Part shown: positions 23,949-32,919 of the stretch, one piece after another
Layout: each line of letters starts with the position of its first letter
How positions within the stretch are numbered: the first letter of the stretch is position 1
Position numbers and translations under genes: made by a program
Notes under the pieces: model-generated
Told to the model about the DNA's origin: nothing
Databases searched by the model: none
What the model saw: only the letters and a program-made list of their open reading frames with translations
From: an uncultured Opitutia bacterium
GTDB taxonomy: Bacteria > Verrucomicrobiota > Verrucomicrobiia > Opitutales > Opitutaceae
Length of the DNA: 33,842 bases
Reading direction: 5' to 3'
Assembly: GCA_903861185.1 (NCBI GenBank)
Contig: CAIOTK010000075.1
Span: forward strand, 1 to 33,842

Positions 23949-26739
23949 TGGCCGTCACCGGGGCGGCGATCACCTCGTTGAGCGAGCTCCGGAGCGCCTC
24001 CAGGCGTTCCGGACTGATCACGGGCTCGTGGTTTGCGCCTTCGATATAGAAGGTGTCGATGGCCACGCCGCGCTCAGTCCCGATGCGCGCGAAGGTAATG
24101 TCGAACCCGTGGTCAGAAATCGCTTTGGCGAGGCGGTAGAGCAGGCCGATCTGGTCCCGGGCCTGAACCTCGACGATGGTCCGTTGCATCGACAGCTCGT
24201 GATAGACGTCGACCGTGGGGGGAAAGGAGCTCTGGAGGGCCTCGCCCGACGAGACCTGCAGGTAGCGGGTGGCCGCGATCTTGCGCGCCTGAGCCAGAAT
24301 GTCGGGCAGCAGATCGCGGTTGGTCATCAGCGCCTCCTCGATAATCCGGGCAAACTTCTCCTGCGCCGGGGCGCTCTGCACGGGTCCGAGGCCGGGTTCC
24401 ACGACGTAAAAGGTGTCGATCGCGATATGATCGGTGCGCGAGATCACCTTCGCACCGAGGATGTTAAGCCCGGCGACGCTAAACGCGCCGGCGAGTTTAT
24501 AGAACAGTCCCGCCCGATCCCAGGTTACGACATTTACCACCGTCAGCGAGCGGTTCAGGTCGTCCTTCCACTCGATTACCGGACGCAGCGAGCCGACGGA
24601 ATCCGCGGTGGTGATCGAGCGTAGCAGCCGATTTACCATCTGCAGGTGCAGGGCAATTTCTGCGGCATCGGTATGGACGAAGTAGCGATCGGGCAGCAGG
24701 CCGAAGTGGGCCGTGATCTCGTCGGCGCTGATGCCCGGGATGGTCTGCGTGATGAGCTGCTGTTGCGTCATGATTTTTTTCCGGAGCAGGGCTGCGTCCG
24801 CCTCTTGGCCCAGCTTGAGCCGGTCCAGGGTGGCGCGAAAGAGGGCGGTGTGCAGGGTGTCCTTGTAGCTGTTCCACAGGTCCGCTGCCGTGCCACGGGC
24901 GTCGCAGAACGTGTGCACGTAGAGGTGCCGGAGACGTTCGGCGTCTCCCACGAGTTCTGCGAATGCGGCGGCGGTTCCAGGGTCATCGACATCTCGCTTC
25001 TGCCAGAAGCGTGCCATCACGAGATGATTTTTAATAATGAACGCAACTAGTTCACGATCATTCGGTTCCACTCCAAATCGATCTAAAATAGGCAGGGCGA
25101 GGCGGACGCCGCTCTCGGCGTGGCCCCGGATGCCTTCCGCCTTGCCGATATCGTGAAGCAGGAGTGTGAGGTAGAGCAGGGCGGGGTCCTTAGTCTCGTG
25201 TAGGGCCTCGCGGTACTTGAGGGTGATTGGTTCCGCCGCGGTGAAGATGCGGTCCAGTTCCCGAATTGCGCTGAGAGTGTGTACGTCCGCGGTGTACCGG
25301 TGGTAGTACTCGTGCTGGACGAGGCAGGTGAGGCCGTCGAACTCGGGCACGAGGCGCCCAAGCACACCGAGTTCGTGCATTCGGGTGAGCACGGGCTCGA
25401 CCGCGCCAACCTCACCCAGGATCGCGCGGAAGCTGACGGTGGCGTCGGCGGAGGCTGCGACCTCGCGGGTGAGCAGCGGCAGCGATTCACGGATGAGTTC
25501 GCGCAGATGGAGGTCGGGGGGCGCGTTGAGGGTTTGGCTGTGGCGAAAAACCCGGATGAGACGGACGGGATCCTCTTGAAAGACGGTCGGCTGGCCGGCG
25601 GCGAGTTCCCGTCCCCGAACAATGAAGCCATCGAGCCGCCGGGCGCGCTGGAAGCGGGCGGCGAGGAGGGTGTCCTTAAAAGACCGCCGTTCGCCGCCCC
25701 CGCGGCCGATGCTGAGGGCGAGCCGGTCCTCCACCAGCTTGGAGACCCGGAATACGGTCTGCGCAGCCCGGTAGTATTCCTGCATGAAGGCCTCAACCTG
25801 CGCCAGCGGGTCAGCGCCGGTGAAGCCGAGCGCCTCCGCGATGCGGGGCTGCTGATCGAGGCTCATTACGTCAGTCGCGCGCGGGCTGATGAAGTGCAGC
25901 TCGTTGCGCACCCGCAGGAGGAAGTCGTGGGCGCGCTGGAACTCCGCGACCTCCGCGGCCCGCACGTAGTTCAGGTCAGCCAGCTCCTCGATCCGCGTAA
26001 GGTCGAGCCGCACGCGGGCCATCCAGACGGTGCTCTGGTAGTCGCGCAGCCCGCCGACGCCGTTCTTGAGGTCCGGCTCCTGATTAAAGACCGTGTCGGC
26101 GAACTTGGCGCGCCGGCCCGCTTGGTCATCGAGGCGGGCGGCGATGTACTCCTTGGGGCTCTCCCCAGTGTAGTAGGCGCGGTACGCCTGGGTAAAGGTA
26201 TCGAAGAGCTGCTGCGAGCCCGCCACGCGCCGCGCCTCGAGCAGCGCCGTCTTGGTCTGCATGTTGCGCCGGGCTTCGGCGACCGCCTCGTCGATCGTGC
26301 GGGTGGAGTGGCCGACCTTCAGGCCGCAGTCCCAAAGGGGATAGAGAATTTGCTGGGAGAGGTGCTCTCGCAGCGGCTGGGCAGCGTTCCGCGCGATCTT
26401 CTGGCTACAGAGAAACATCACGTCGATGTCACTCCACGGCGAAAGCTCCTCCCGGCCGTAGCCGCCGAGAGCCACGAGGGTCACGGGCAGGGACGAACCC
26501 GCCCCGGGCCCGGTGTAGGAGCGCAGCGCGTAGTCGAACAGGTGGCCCAGGAGGGCATCCAGCAGCCAAGAGCGTTCCCGGCAGATCTGCCGGCCACCGC
26601 CACCCGCGGCGTGGCGCGCCCGCAGCCCTTCCTGCTCTTGGCGCAGGAACTCCCGGCAGGCCGCGACGCGCTCCGGGAGAGGCACCTCCCCGGGGAAGGC
26701 GAGCTGCGCGGCGGCGCGTTCGGGGATCTTTTCGGGCAT
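23941..26739 (-). CDS. glnD: Bifunctional [protein-PII] uridylyltransferase/uridylyl-removing enzyme
   Basis: A 932-residue GlnD, the glutamine sensor that adds UMP to PII proteins when nitrogen is low and removes it when nitrogen is high. The nucleotidyltransferase motif is GGYGREELSPWSDIDVMF (92-109), including the two metal-binding aspartates. The linking region is next, then the HD domain, with the HD pair in LLLHDIGKAEG (about 525-535) and a later NHL motif. Two ACT domains close the protein (about 730-805 and 848-925), which sense glutamine. Length matches the family (about 850-950). The ATG at 26739 is used; a TTG at 26784 would add 15 residues. A 70-bp AT-rich patch lies inside the HD-domain coding region. 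It heads a leftward operon with the histidine kinase and is divergent from valS. Confidence 0.94.
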   Translation of the reverse strand: MPEKIPERAAAQLAFPGEVPLPERVAACREFLRQEQEGLRARHAAGGGGRQICRERSWLLDALLGHLFDYALRSYTGPGAGSSLPVTLVALGGYGREELSPWSDIDVMFLCSQKIARNAAQPLREHLSQQILYPLWDCGLKVGHSTRTIDEAVAEARRNMQTKTALLEARRVAGSQQLFDTFTQAYRAYYTGESPKEYIAARLDDQAGRRAKFADTVFNQEPDLKNGVGGLRDYQSTVWMARVRLDLTRIEELADLNYVRAAEVAEFQRAHDFLLRVRNELHFISPRATDVMSLDQQPRIAEALGFTGADPLAQVEAFMQEYYRAAQTVFRVSKLVEDRLALSIGRGGGERRSFKDTLLAARFQRARRLDGFIVRGRELAAGQPTVFQEDPVRLIRVFRHSQTLNAPPDLHLRELIRESLPLLTREVAASADATVSFRAILGEVGAVEPVLTRMHELGVLGRLVPEFDGLTCLVQHEYYHRYTADVHTLSAIRELDRIFTAAEPITLKYREALHETKDPALLYLTLLLHDIGKAEGIRGHAESGVRLALPILDRFGVEPNDRELVAFIIKNHLVMARFWQKRDVDDPGTAAAFAELVGDAERLRHLYVHTFCDARGTAADLWNSYKDTLHTALFRATLDRLKLGQEADAALLRKKIMTQQQLITQTIPGISADEITAHFGLLPDRYFVHTDAAEIALHLQMVNRLLRSITTADSVGSLRPVIEWKDDLNRSLTVVNVVTWDRAGLFYKLAGAFSVAGLNILGAKVISRTDHIAIDTFYVVEPGLGPVQSAPAQEKFARIIEEALMTNRDLLPDILAQARKIAATRYLQVSSGEALQSSFPPTVDVYHELSMQRTIVEVQARDQIGLLYRLAKAISDHGFDITFARIGTERGVAIDTFYIEGANHEPVISPERLEALRSSLNEVIAAPVTASA

Positions 26740-26869
26740 AAACCCAGCTATCGGACAGGCTTCGCCCGCGCTTTCAACGTCCAAAGCCGGATTACTCTGC
26801 CGGGCTTAAACCACTTGCCACCCCTCTGCGCCGCCGGTTGGCTCCCCAGCCCACCGTCCCCCCGAGCCG
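26740..26869. promoter_or_regulatory. Divergent intergenic region between glnD and valS
   Basis: This 130-bp gap must carry promoters for both genes. An imperfect inverted repeat (AAAGCCGG ... CCGGGCTT, 26784-26807, one bulged base) is visible. I found no good sigma-70 pair and no T-box or other riboswitch element. Confidence 0.35.
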
Positions 26870-29608
26870 ATGCCTGAAATCTCCAAGAGCTACGAACCGC
26901 GCGACGTCGAGCGGAAGTGGTACGCCAGCTGGCTGGCGGCCCGCAAGTTTGCCGCCGACGCCGAGCCCGGCCGCGCGCCCTATACCATCGTCATCCCGCC
27001 CCCCAACGTCACGGGCGTGCTAACGATGGGCCACGTGCTCAATAACACGCTGCAGGACATTCTCATCCGCCGCGCTCGGCTCGAGGGCCACTCGGCGCTC
27101 TGGCTCCCCGGCACCGACCACGCCGGGATCGCCACCCAAACGGTTGTGGAGCGCGAGCTCCGCAAGCAGCGCAAGACGCGCCACGACTTCGGCCGCGACA
27201 AGTTCCTCGAGCAGGTCTGGGCCTGGCGCCACGACAAGGGCAACATTATCCTCGAGCAGCTGCGACGCCTGGGGGCCTCCTGTGATTGGGACCGCACCCA
27301 GTTCACGATGGACCCGCACTATTCCCGCGCGGTGCTGACCGTGTTCGTGGAGCTCTTCCGCCGCGGCCATATCTACCGCGGCAAGCGGATGGTGAACTGG
27401 TGCCCCGCCTCGCAGACGGCCCTAAGCGACGAGGAAGTAATTATGAAGCCCGTTAACGGCTTCCTCTACCGGGTGCGCTATGAACGGGTGGACGTGCCTG
27501 GCCTCTTCCTTGAGGTCAAGACCACCCGACCGGAGACAATTCCCGGGGACACTGCCATTGCCGTGCACCCGGAGGACCCGCGTTACGCCGGGTGGATCGG
27601 CCGCAAAGTGCGGCGCCCGCTCGGGCCGCCCGCTGAGATTCCAATCATCGCCGACGCGGCCGTGGATCGCGAGTTCGGCACCGGCGCCCTCAAGATCACC
27701 CCTGCCCACGACAAGGCTGACTTTGAGATCGGCAACCGCCACCACCTGCCGGCCATCGAGGTCATCACCGCGACCGGGATGATGAACGAACTCGCGGGAC
27801 CTGAACTCGCGGGCCAGGACCGATTCGCCGCCCGCAAGTTGGCCGCCGAGCTATTGCGCGCTTCCGGCGCACTTGTCGCGGAGGAGCCTTACGCCAACAA
27901 CGTCGGCTATTCCGAACGCGCGGACGTTCCAGTGGAACCGCGCCTCACCTGGCAATGGTGGCTGCGGTACCCGCGCGTAGAGGAGGCCAAGGCCGCCGTC
28001 CGCGACGGGCACATCCGCTTTCATCCGGAGCGCTGGAGCAAGGTCTACCTCCATTGGCTGGAGAACATCCAGGACTGGTGCATCAGCCGTCAGCTCTGGT
28101 GGGGGCACCGGATCCCCGTTTGGTACCGTCGCGGCCTCGATCGGGAGAAGCTGACGGAGGCCGACCTGCGCGATCCCGCTAAGGTCCACATCTCGCTGGA
28201 GGGCCCGGCGGATCCTGCGGACTGGGTGCAGGAAGAGGACGTGCTCGATACTTGGGCGTCGTCTTGGCTCTGGCCGTTTGCGACCCTCGGTTGGCCCGAT
28301 CCCGCGGCCCAGCGCGCCGCCGGCATCGAGCATTTTTACCCGACGACGACCCTCGTCACGGGTCCCGACATCATTTTCTTCTGGGTGGCGCGGATGATTA
28401 TGGCGGGGCTGGAGTTTATGCGCCCAGGGGAGCCGATCGAACGGCGGATCCCGTTCCGGCACGTCTACTTCACCGGCATCATCCGCGACGCCCAGGGCCG
28501 GAAGATGTCGAAGTCTCTCGGCAATTCGCCCGACCCGCTCGATCTGATTGAGCGCTACGGGGCGGACGGACTGCGCTTCGGCATCGTGTCGATCGCGCCG
28601 CAGGGCCAAGACATCCGGTTCCAAGAGGACCGGATCGAGAGCGGCAAGAACTTCTGCAACAAGCTTTGGAACGCCTGCCGCTTCCGCCAACTCAGCGGGG
28701 AGACAGGCGATAACAGCTCGCTCCGCGCGATCTTTGCCCGGATCGAGGTGGCCCGGTTCGACGCCGACGACCACGCGATTTTGGACCGGCTTCTTTCGAC
28801 CACTCGCGAGGTAAACCGGCAGTTCCAAGAGTTCGAGTTCAGCGCCGCGGCGCAGCAATTGTACGGGTTCTTCTGGAACGACTTCTGTGATTGGTATGTC
28901 GAGGGTTCTAAGTCCCGGCTGCAGGCCCCCGAGACCCGCGCCAACTGCCTCGCCATCCAAGACTTGGTGCTGCGGCAGACGCTTCTGCTCCTGCATCCCT
29001 TCATCCCGTTCATCACAGAGGAGCTCTGGGCCCAGTTGGGTTATGGACCGGAGGGCACGTTTATCGAAGATGCCCGGTTGGAGAACGCTTCGCAGATCGT
29101 CTCGGCTTCCGGGGGCTACGGGCTCCGGCTGGATCCTGCCGCGATCGCCGCCGTCGAGCGCCTCAAGGGCTGGGTTGCCTCGGTGCGCGCGCTCAAGGCC
29201 GAGCACCAGCTCGCCAGCCGGCGCGACGTACGGTTCCTCGTGACCGCAAGGGACGCCGAGTGGGCCATCCTAGAGGCGAATCTCGCCAAGGTGGCGCGGA
29301 TGGTCGGGGCGGCAGAGGTGCTCCGCCGCGAGCGAGTGGATGGCGCGCCTGCTGCGGTGACGCCGCTGGGCACGGTTTACCTCGACCTCGCGAGCTCCGT
29401 CGACGCCGGGGCCGAGCGCGCGCGGCTGGAACGCGAACTGGAGCAGATCGGGCGGCACATCGCCGCCACGGAGGCCCGGTTGGCGAACACCGCTTTCGTC
29501 AGCAAGGCCCCGCCGGCCGTGCTCGAGGGCGCGCGCCGCCAGTTGGCCGAACAGCAGGCGAAGCGCGCCGAACTGGAACGGCTCCGGCAGGCACTCGGCG
29601 CGGGCTGA
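26870..29608 (+). CDS. valS: Valine--tRNA ligase
   Basis: A 912-residue class I aminoacyl-tRNA synthetase that charges tRNA-Val. Signature regions are PPPNVTGVLTMGHVLNNT (43-60), DHAGIATQTVVE, the ValRS editing domain with TTRPETIPGDTA, the region WCISRQLWWGHRIPVWY that separates ValRS from IleRS, and KMSKS (545-549). The C terminus ends in the ValRS coiled-coil arm (about 835-905) rich in Glu, Arg, Leu and Ala. The ATP-site HIGH motif reads TMGH (52-55) instead of the usual HMGH. The ATG at 26870 gives the standard N terminus (YEPRDVERKWY). A strong stem-loop follows the stop. Confidence 0.97.
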   Translation: MPEISKSYEPRDVERKWYASWLAARKFAADAEPGRAPYTIVIPPPNVTGVLTMGHVLNNTLQDILIRRARLEGHSALWLPGTDHAGIATQTVVERELRKQRKTRHDFGRDKFLEQVWAWRHDKGNIILEQLRRLGASCDWDRTQFTMDPHYSRAVLTVFVELFRRGHIYRGKRMVNWCPASQTALSDEEVIMKPVNGFLYRVRYERVDVPGLFLEVKTTRPETIPGDTAIAVHPEDPRYAGWIGRKVRRPLGPPAEIPIIADAAVDREFGTGALKITPAHDKADFEIGNRHHLPAIEVITATGMMNELAGPELAGQDRFAARKLAAELLRASGALVAEEPYANNVGYSERADVPVEPRLTWQWWLRYPRVEEAKAAVRDGHIRFHPERWSKVYLHWLENIQDWCISRQLWWGHRIPVWYRRGLDREKLTEADLRDPAKVHISLEGPADPADWVQEEDVLDTWASSWLWPFATLGWPDPAAQRAAGIEHFYPTTTLVTGPDIIFFWVARMIMAGLEFMRPGEPIERRIPFRHVYFTGIIRDAQGRKMSKSLGNSPDPLDLIERYGADGLRFGIVSIAPQGQDIRFQEDRIESGKNFCNKLWNACRFRQLSGETGDNSSLRAIFARIEVARFDADDHAILDRLLSTTREVNRQFQEFEFSAAAQQLYGFFWNDFCDWYVEGSKSRLQAPETRANCLAIQDLVLRQTLLLLHPFIPFITEELWAQLGYGPEGTFIEDARLENASQIVSASGGYGLRLDPAAIAAVERLKGWVASVRALKAEHQLASRRDVRFLVTARDAEWAILEANLAKVARMVGAAEVLRRERVDGAPAAVTPLGTVYLDLASSVDAGAERARLERELEQIGRHIAATEARLANTAFVSKAPPAVLEGARRQLAEQQAKRAELERLRQALGAG

Positions 29609-29628
29609 GCGACCGCGTTCTCCTTTCT

Positions 29629-29653
29629 CAGGCGCTCCCTCCGGGAGCGCCTG
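29629..29653 (+). terminator. Probable terminator downstream of valS
   Basis: A perfect 11-bp stem (arms 29629-29639 and 29643-29653, very GC-rich) closes a TCC triloop, starting 20 bp after the valS stop and ending 28 bp before the next start. The following bases are pyrimidine-rich but not a clean U-tract, so it may be a non-canonical intrinsic terminator or a 3'-end stabilising hairpin. Confidence 0.7.
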
Positions 29654-29681
29654 CCCCATCCTTACCCCTGTCCTCTTTCGT

Positions 29682-31928
29682 ATGCTCCCCTTCGCGCTCA
29701 CGATCTTCACCGGCGCCTTCCTGCTTTTCCAGGTCCAGCCTCTGATCGGGAAGTATATTCTCCCTTGGTTTGGCGGCGGGCCCGGGGTTTGGACCACCTG
29801 CCTGCTCTTCTTCCAGGTGCTGCTGCTGGGCGGCTACGCCTACGCGCACTTCTCCACGTCGCGCCTGAGCCCGCGCCGGCAGGTGATCTTACACCTCACC
29901 CTGCTGGCCGTTGCGCTCGCGCTTCTCCCCATCACTCCCTCGGAGTCCTGGCGGGTGCGGACGGACGGAGACCCCAACGTCCAGATCCTTCTGCTGCTGA
30001 CCGCCTCCATCGGGGTTCCTTACTTCGTCCTCTCTTCGACCGGTCCGTTGATGCAGCGTTGGTTCAGCCAGACACAACCCGGGGTTTCCCCGTACCGCCT
30101 GTACGCCCTGTCCAACGTCGGCTCGCTCCTCGCGTTGTTGAGTTATCCCGCGTTTTTCGAGGTCCGTTTCACGCGCCAGGCTCAAGCGGCGATGTGGTCC
30201 TGGGGCCTTGTGGGCTTTGTGCTCTGCTGTGCGATTTGCGCGTGGCTGGTTTGGCGCCTTGCGCCGGCGGCGGAGAATCAGAGCGCTAACTTGCCGCGAG
30301 GGGAGGAGCCGGCGGCTGCGGTTTCCGCGGTGGATCGGCTCCTTTGGGTCGCGCTCCCGCTCGTTGCTTCGGTGCTGCTGCTGGCGACGACCAACAAGCT
30401 CTGCCAAGAGGTGGCCGTCATTCCTTTTCTCTGGGTGCTACCGCTGAGCCTGTACCTGCTCTCCTTCATCATCTGCTTCGACCACGATCGCTGGTATCAC
30501 CGCGGGACCTTCCTCGCCTTGCTGGTTCCGGGTGCGGCGGCCATCGCGCTGCTAATCCCAGCGGGCACCGACGCGCCGATGCGCCTGCAGATCATTCTCT
30601 ACAATGTCGTGCTGTTCCTCGCCTGCATGGTCTGCCACGGGGAGGTCTATCGCCTGAAGCCAGCTCCGCGCGGGCTCACTTCCTACTTTCTGCATATCTC
30701 GCTCGGCGGCGCACTCGGGGGCTTCCTCGTCGCTATCGTCGGGCCGGCCGTGTTCGACGACTACCGTGAATTGCAGGTGGGGCTCTGGCTGCTCAGCTAC
30801 CTGGTCGGAGTGCTGTGTTTCCGGCACCGCAGCCGCGAGATCGCCTTGGCCGCCGCCGTTGGGGCCATCGCCTTGCCCTTCGCGATTGCCGGCCTGCGCT
30901 CAGCCTTTGACGGCGGGGCGGGCTATGGCTCCGAGTTACTCGCCCTCGCACGGGACCGCTGGCTCTACCTCGCCGGCGGTCTGCTGCTGCTGCCGCTGAT
31001 GCTGCTGGATTTTCGCCGGTGGCGTCTCCTCGACCCGTGGGCACCGCGGATGGGTGGTTTCCTGATGGCGCTCTGCCTGGGACTTGGCGCGGTGTTCGCG
31101 GCCGGTTGGAATGACCGCAGCACCAACACGCTCAGCGCCTCTCGCAACTTCTACGGGACCCTGAAGGTGCTCGACTACAATCCGGGCGATACCGAGGACA
31201 ATTATCATCTGCTCCTGCACGGGGCGACCACGCACGGGCTACAGTTCACCAAGCCGGAGAAATCCGTGCTGCCGACAACGTACTATAGCGAGTCCAGCGG
31301 CGTCAGCATCGCCCTCGGTCTTCTCCCGCCCGGTCCGCGCCGCCTCGGCCTCGTCGGGCTCGGGACCGGCACGCTGGCGGCCTACGCCCGCAAGGGGGAC
31401 TCGCTCCGGATCTACGAGATCAACCCCGCGGTGGAGCAGTTGGCGCGCGCCCACTTCAAGTATCTAGATTACTGCCTCGGTACGGTGGAGGTCGCGATGG
31501 GCGATGCGCGCCTCGTGATGGAGCGTGAGATCGCCGGCGCCCAGCCGCCCGTGTTCGACCTGCTCGCCCTCGACGCCTTCTCCAGCGACGCTATTCCAGT
31601 GCATCTGCTCACGCGGGAGGCTTTCGCGGTCTACGCGCATCTGCTCCGTCCCGGCGGGGTGCTTGCGATCCACATCTCCAATCGCTACCTCGACCTCCGG
31701 CCAGTAGTGGAGCGTCTCGCTTCGGAGTTCGGCTACCACGTCGCCGCAATCTCCGATGACCGCGAACCGGAGTGGTGGGTCTACGCGACCACCTGGATGA
31801 TCCTGAGCCGCGACAAAGCTTTTCTCGAGCAAGAGGCCCTGCGCACCGCCGCCGATTCGCCCGCCGAACGTCGCGACGCCCCGCTCTGGACCGACGATTT
31901 CGCGAGCCTCTACTCCATCATGAAGTGA
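29682..31928 (+). CDS. Membrane protein with C-terminal spermidine-synthase-like domain
   Basis: A 748-residue two-part protein. The N-terminal half carries many hydrophobic helices, beginning with ALTIFTGAFLLFQVQPLIGKYILPWFGGGPGVW-type sequence that is characteristic of the fused MFS/spermidine-synthase family. The C-terminal part (about 530-730) is a Rossmann-type aminopropyltransferase/methyltransferase fold with the nucleotide loop LVGLGTGTLAAYA (about 554-566), the acidic YEINPAVEQLA after strand 2, and LALDAFSSDAIPVHLL at the catalytic position. Spermidine synthases transfer aminopropyl from decarboxylated SAM to putrescine; whether fused membrane forms do so is not established, and no SAM decarboxylase gene is in the window. 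The ATG at 29682 gives the usual family start. Confidence 0.87.
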   Translation: MLPFALTIFTGAFLLFQVQPLIGKYILPWFGGGPGVWTTCLLFFQVLLLGGYAYAHFSTSRLSPRRQVILHLTLLAVALALLPITPSESWRVRTDGDPNVQILLLLTASIGVPYFVLSSTGPLMQRWFSQTQPGVSPYRLYALSNVGSLLALLSYPAFFEVRFTRQAQAAMWSWGLVGFVLCCAICAWLVWRLAPAAENQSANLPRGEEPAAAVSAVDRLLWVALPLVASVLLLATTNKLCQEVAVIPFLWVLPLSLYLLSFIICFDHDRWYHRGTFLALLVPGAAAIALLIPAGTDAPMRLQIILYNVVLFLACMVCHGEVYRLKPAPRGLTSYFLHISLGGALGGFLVAIVGPAVFDDYRELQVGLWLLSYLVGVLCFRHRSREIALAAAVGAIALPFAIAGLRSAFDGGAGYGSELLALARDRWLYLAGGLLLLPLMLLDFRRWRLLDPWAPRMGGFLMALCLGLGAVFAAGWNDRSTNTLSASRNFYGTLKVLDYNPGDTEDNYHLLLHGATTHGLQFTKPEKSVLPTTYYSESSGVSIALGLLPPGPRRLGLVGLGTGTLAAYARKGDSLRIYEINPAVEQLARAHFKYLDYCLGTVEVAMGDARLVMEREIAGAQPPVFDLLALDAFSSDAIPVHLLTREAFAVYAHLLRPGGVLAIHISNRYLDLRPVVERLASEFGYHVAAISDDREPEWWVYATTWMILSRDKAFLEQEALRTAADSPAERRDAPLWTDDFASLYSIMK

Positions 31929-31940
31929 CGGCCGGGGCGC

Positions 31941-32867
31941 TCAGGGCGCCTTCTTCGCGGCCTTGGCCTTCGCCGGCGGCTTCGGGTCCAGGTTGGCCGC
32001 GAGATCCTCGGGGGTTACCCGCGACGCCACGCCACCCGCCGGCACCTCCACTTTCGCGAGCCAGAGGATCGCGTTCAGCACGAGGCGGCGGAAGTCGTCG
32101 TGGCCCCAGTTGGCGTGGTAGTGCGCGCCGGTGAAGCCGAAACCGCGCCCGCCATCGGGACGCTCGTGCGCCCAGGCGACCACCGTCGCCTCGCCGCGCG
32201 CCACGAGGGCCCGGACCGCAGGGTTGCCGGAATGGCGGCCGTCAGGCCGCGAAACGGTTGAGGCGTCGGGGATCGCGACCAGCAATGGCGTGACGCCGGT
32301 CATTCCCGGCTTGAAGCGCATATTGAAATACCACTCATCCCGGATCGTGAACGGCTGGACGCCGCGGGTCACCGGATGCACCGGCAGCGACTTAAAGTGA
32401 GCGTCCCAATGGGGATTCACGGACCAGTCCGTCTCGAACGCTCCGCCGATCCAGTCGAGGAACTCCGCCTGGCCCTGCTCCTTGGTCGGCTCGACCGCGT
32501 AGTGGATGCACCCGATTCCGACGCCCCGGCGGGCGAGGGCGCTCAGCACCCCCAGGCGGTTGTCGGCCAGGGCAAGGTGCTTCACGCCCCCGTCACAGTA
32601 GAGGATCACCGCATCGACCGCAGCGAGGGCCGCTGGATCCTTGGGCCAACCATTCAGGGAGACTTCGGCGCGGAGGCCGGGCACGCCCGCGAGGCACTTC
32701 TGCAGTAGCAGAACGCCCGCGTTGTGCTCGTGGGCACCGGGGCCGTGGCTCACCGTGCCCGCGATCAGCAGGACCCGCTTCTCCGCGGCGGGTGCGGCCG
32801 CCGTGGCCGGAGACGCGATCAGTGCGAGGAACAGGAGGGACCGGAGGGGGCGGGGCAGGAAGCGCAT
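31941..32867 (-). CDS. Exported ThuA-domain protein
   Basis: A 308-residue protein with a signal peptide (about 1-24, ending PATAAAP). The mature part is a ThuA-like glutamine-amidotransferase-fold domain: KRVLLIAGTVSHGPGAHEHNAG near the start, then VDAVILYCDGG, GIGCIHYAVEP and the late GRGFGFTGAHYHANW block. Such proteins are common in Verrucomicrobiota and Planctomycetota near sugar-oxidoreductase and heme genes; ThuA was first named for trehalose use in rhizobia, and the activity of exported forms is not defined. The tail is Lys/Ala/Pro-rich and basic. It is convergent with the membrane-fused gene (12-bp gap) and lies downstream of metH on the same strand. Confidence 0.88.
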   Translation of the reverse strand: MRFLPRPLRSLLFLALIASPATAAAPAAEKRVLLIAGTVSHGPGAHEHNAGVLLLQKCLAGVPGLRAEVSLNGWPKDPAALAAVDAVILYCDGGVKHLALADNRLGVLSALARRGVGIGCIHYAVEPTKEQGQAEFLDWIGGAFETDWSVNPHWDAHFKSLPVHPVTRGVQPFTIRDEWYFNMRFKPGMTGVTPLLVAIPDASTVSRPDGRHSGNPAVRALVARGEATVVAWAHERPDGGRGFGFTGAHYHANWGHDDFRRLVLNAILWLAKVEVPAGGVASRVTPEDLAANLDPKPPAKAKAAKKAP

Positions 32868-32919
32868 TCCGGGCAGGTTTCCCGCACCGCGGGCCTAGGT
32901 CAACTCCCGCCACCGCCGC

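Noticed and set aside
24774-24780. Run of seven A on the coding strand of glnD as a slippage or frameshift site
   Set aside because: The reading frame does not fit an X-XXY-YYZ heptamer, and GlnD is continuous and conserved on both sides.
26808-26824. TGGCAAG...GC sequence on the minus strand as a sigma-54 promoter for glnD
   Set aside because: The GG to GC spacing is 12 bases, not the required 10.
25279-26877. Long open frame (532 codons) on the plus strand opposite glnD
   Set aside because: It mirrors glnD, which has clear motifs; its translation is rich in Glu, Gly, Val and Arg without domains. Such antisense frames are expected at this GC content. The same applies to 7675-9237 (minus) opposite NagB and 27851-29206 (minus) opposite valS.
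31936-31950. GGCGC-TCAGG-GCGCC as a bidirectional terminator between convergent genes
   Set aside because: Only 5 bp of stem and no U-tract; it also overlaps the ThuA gene's last codons. Too weak to call.
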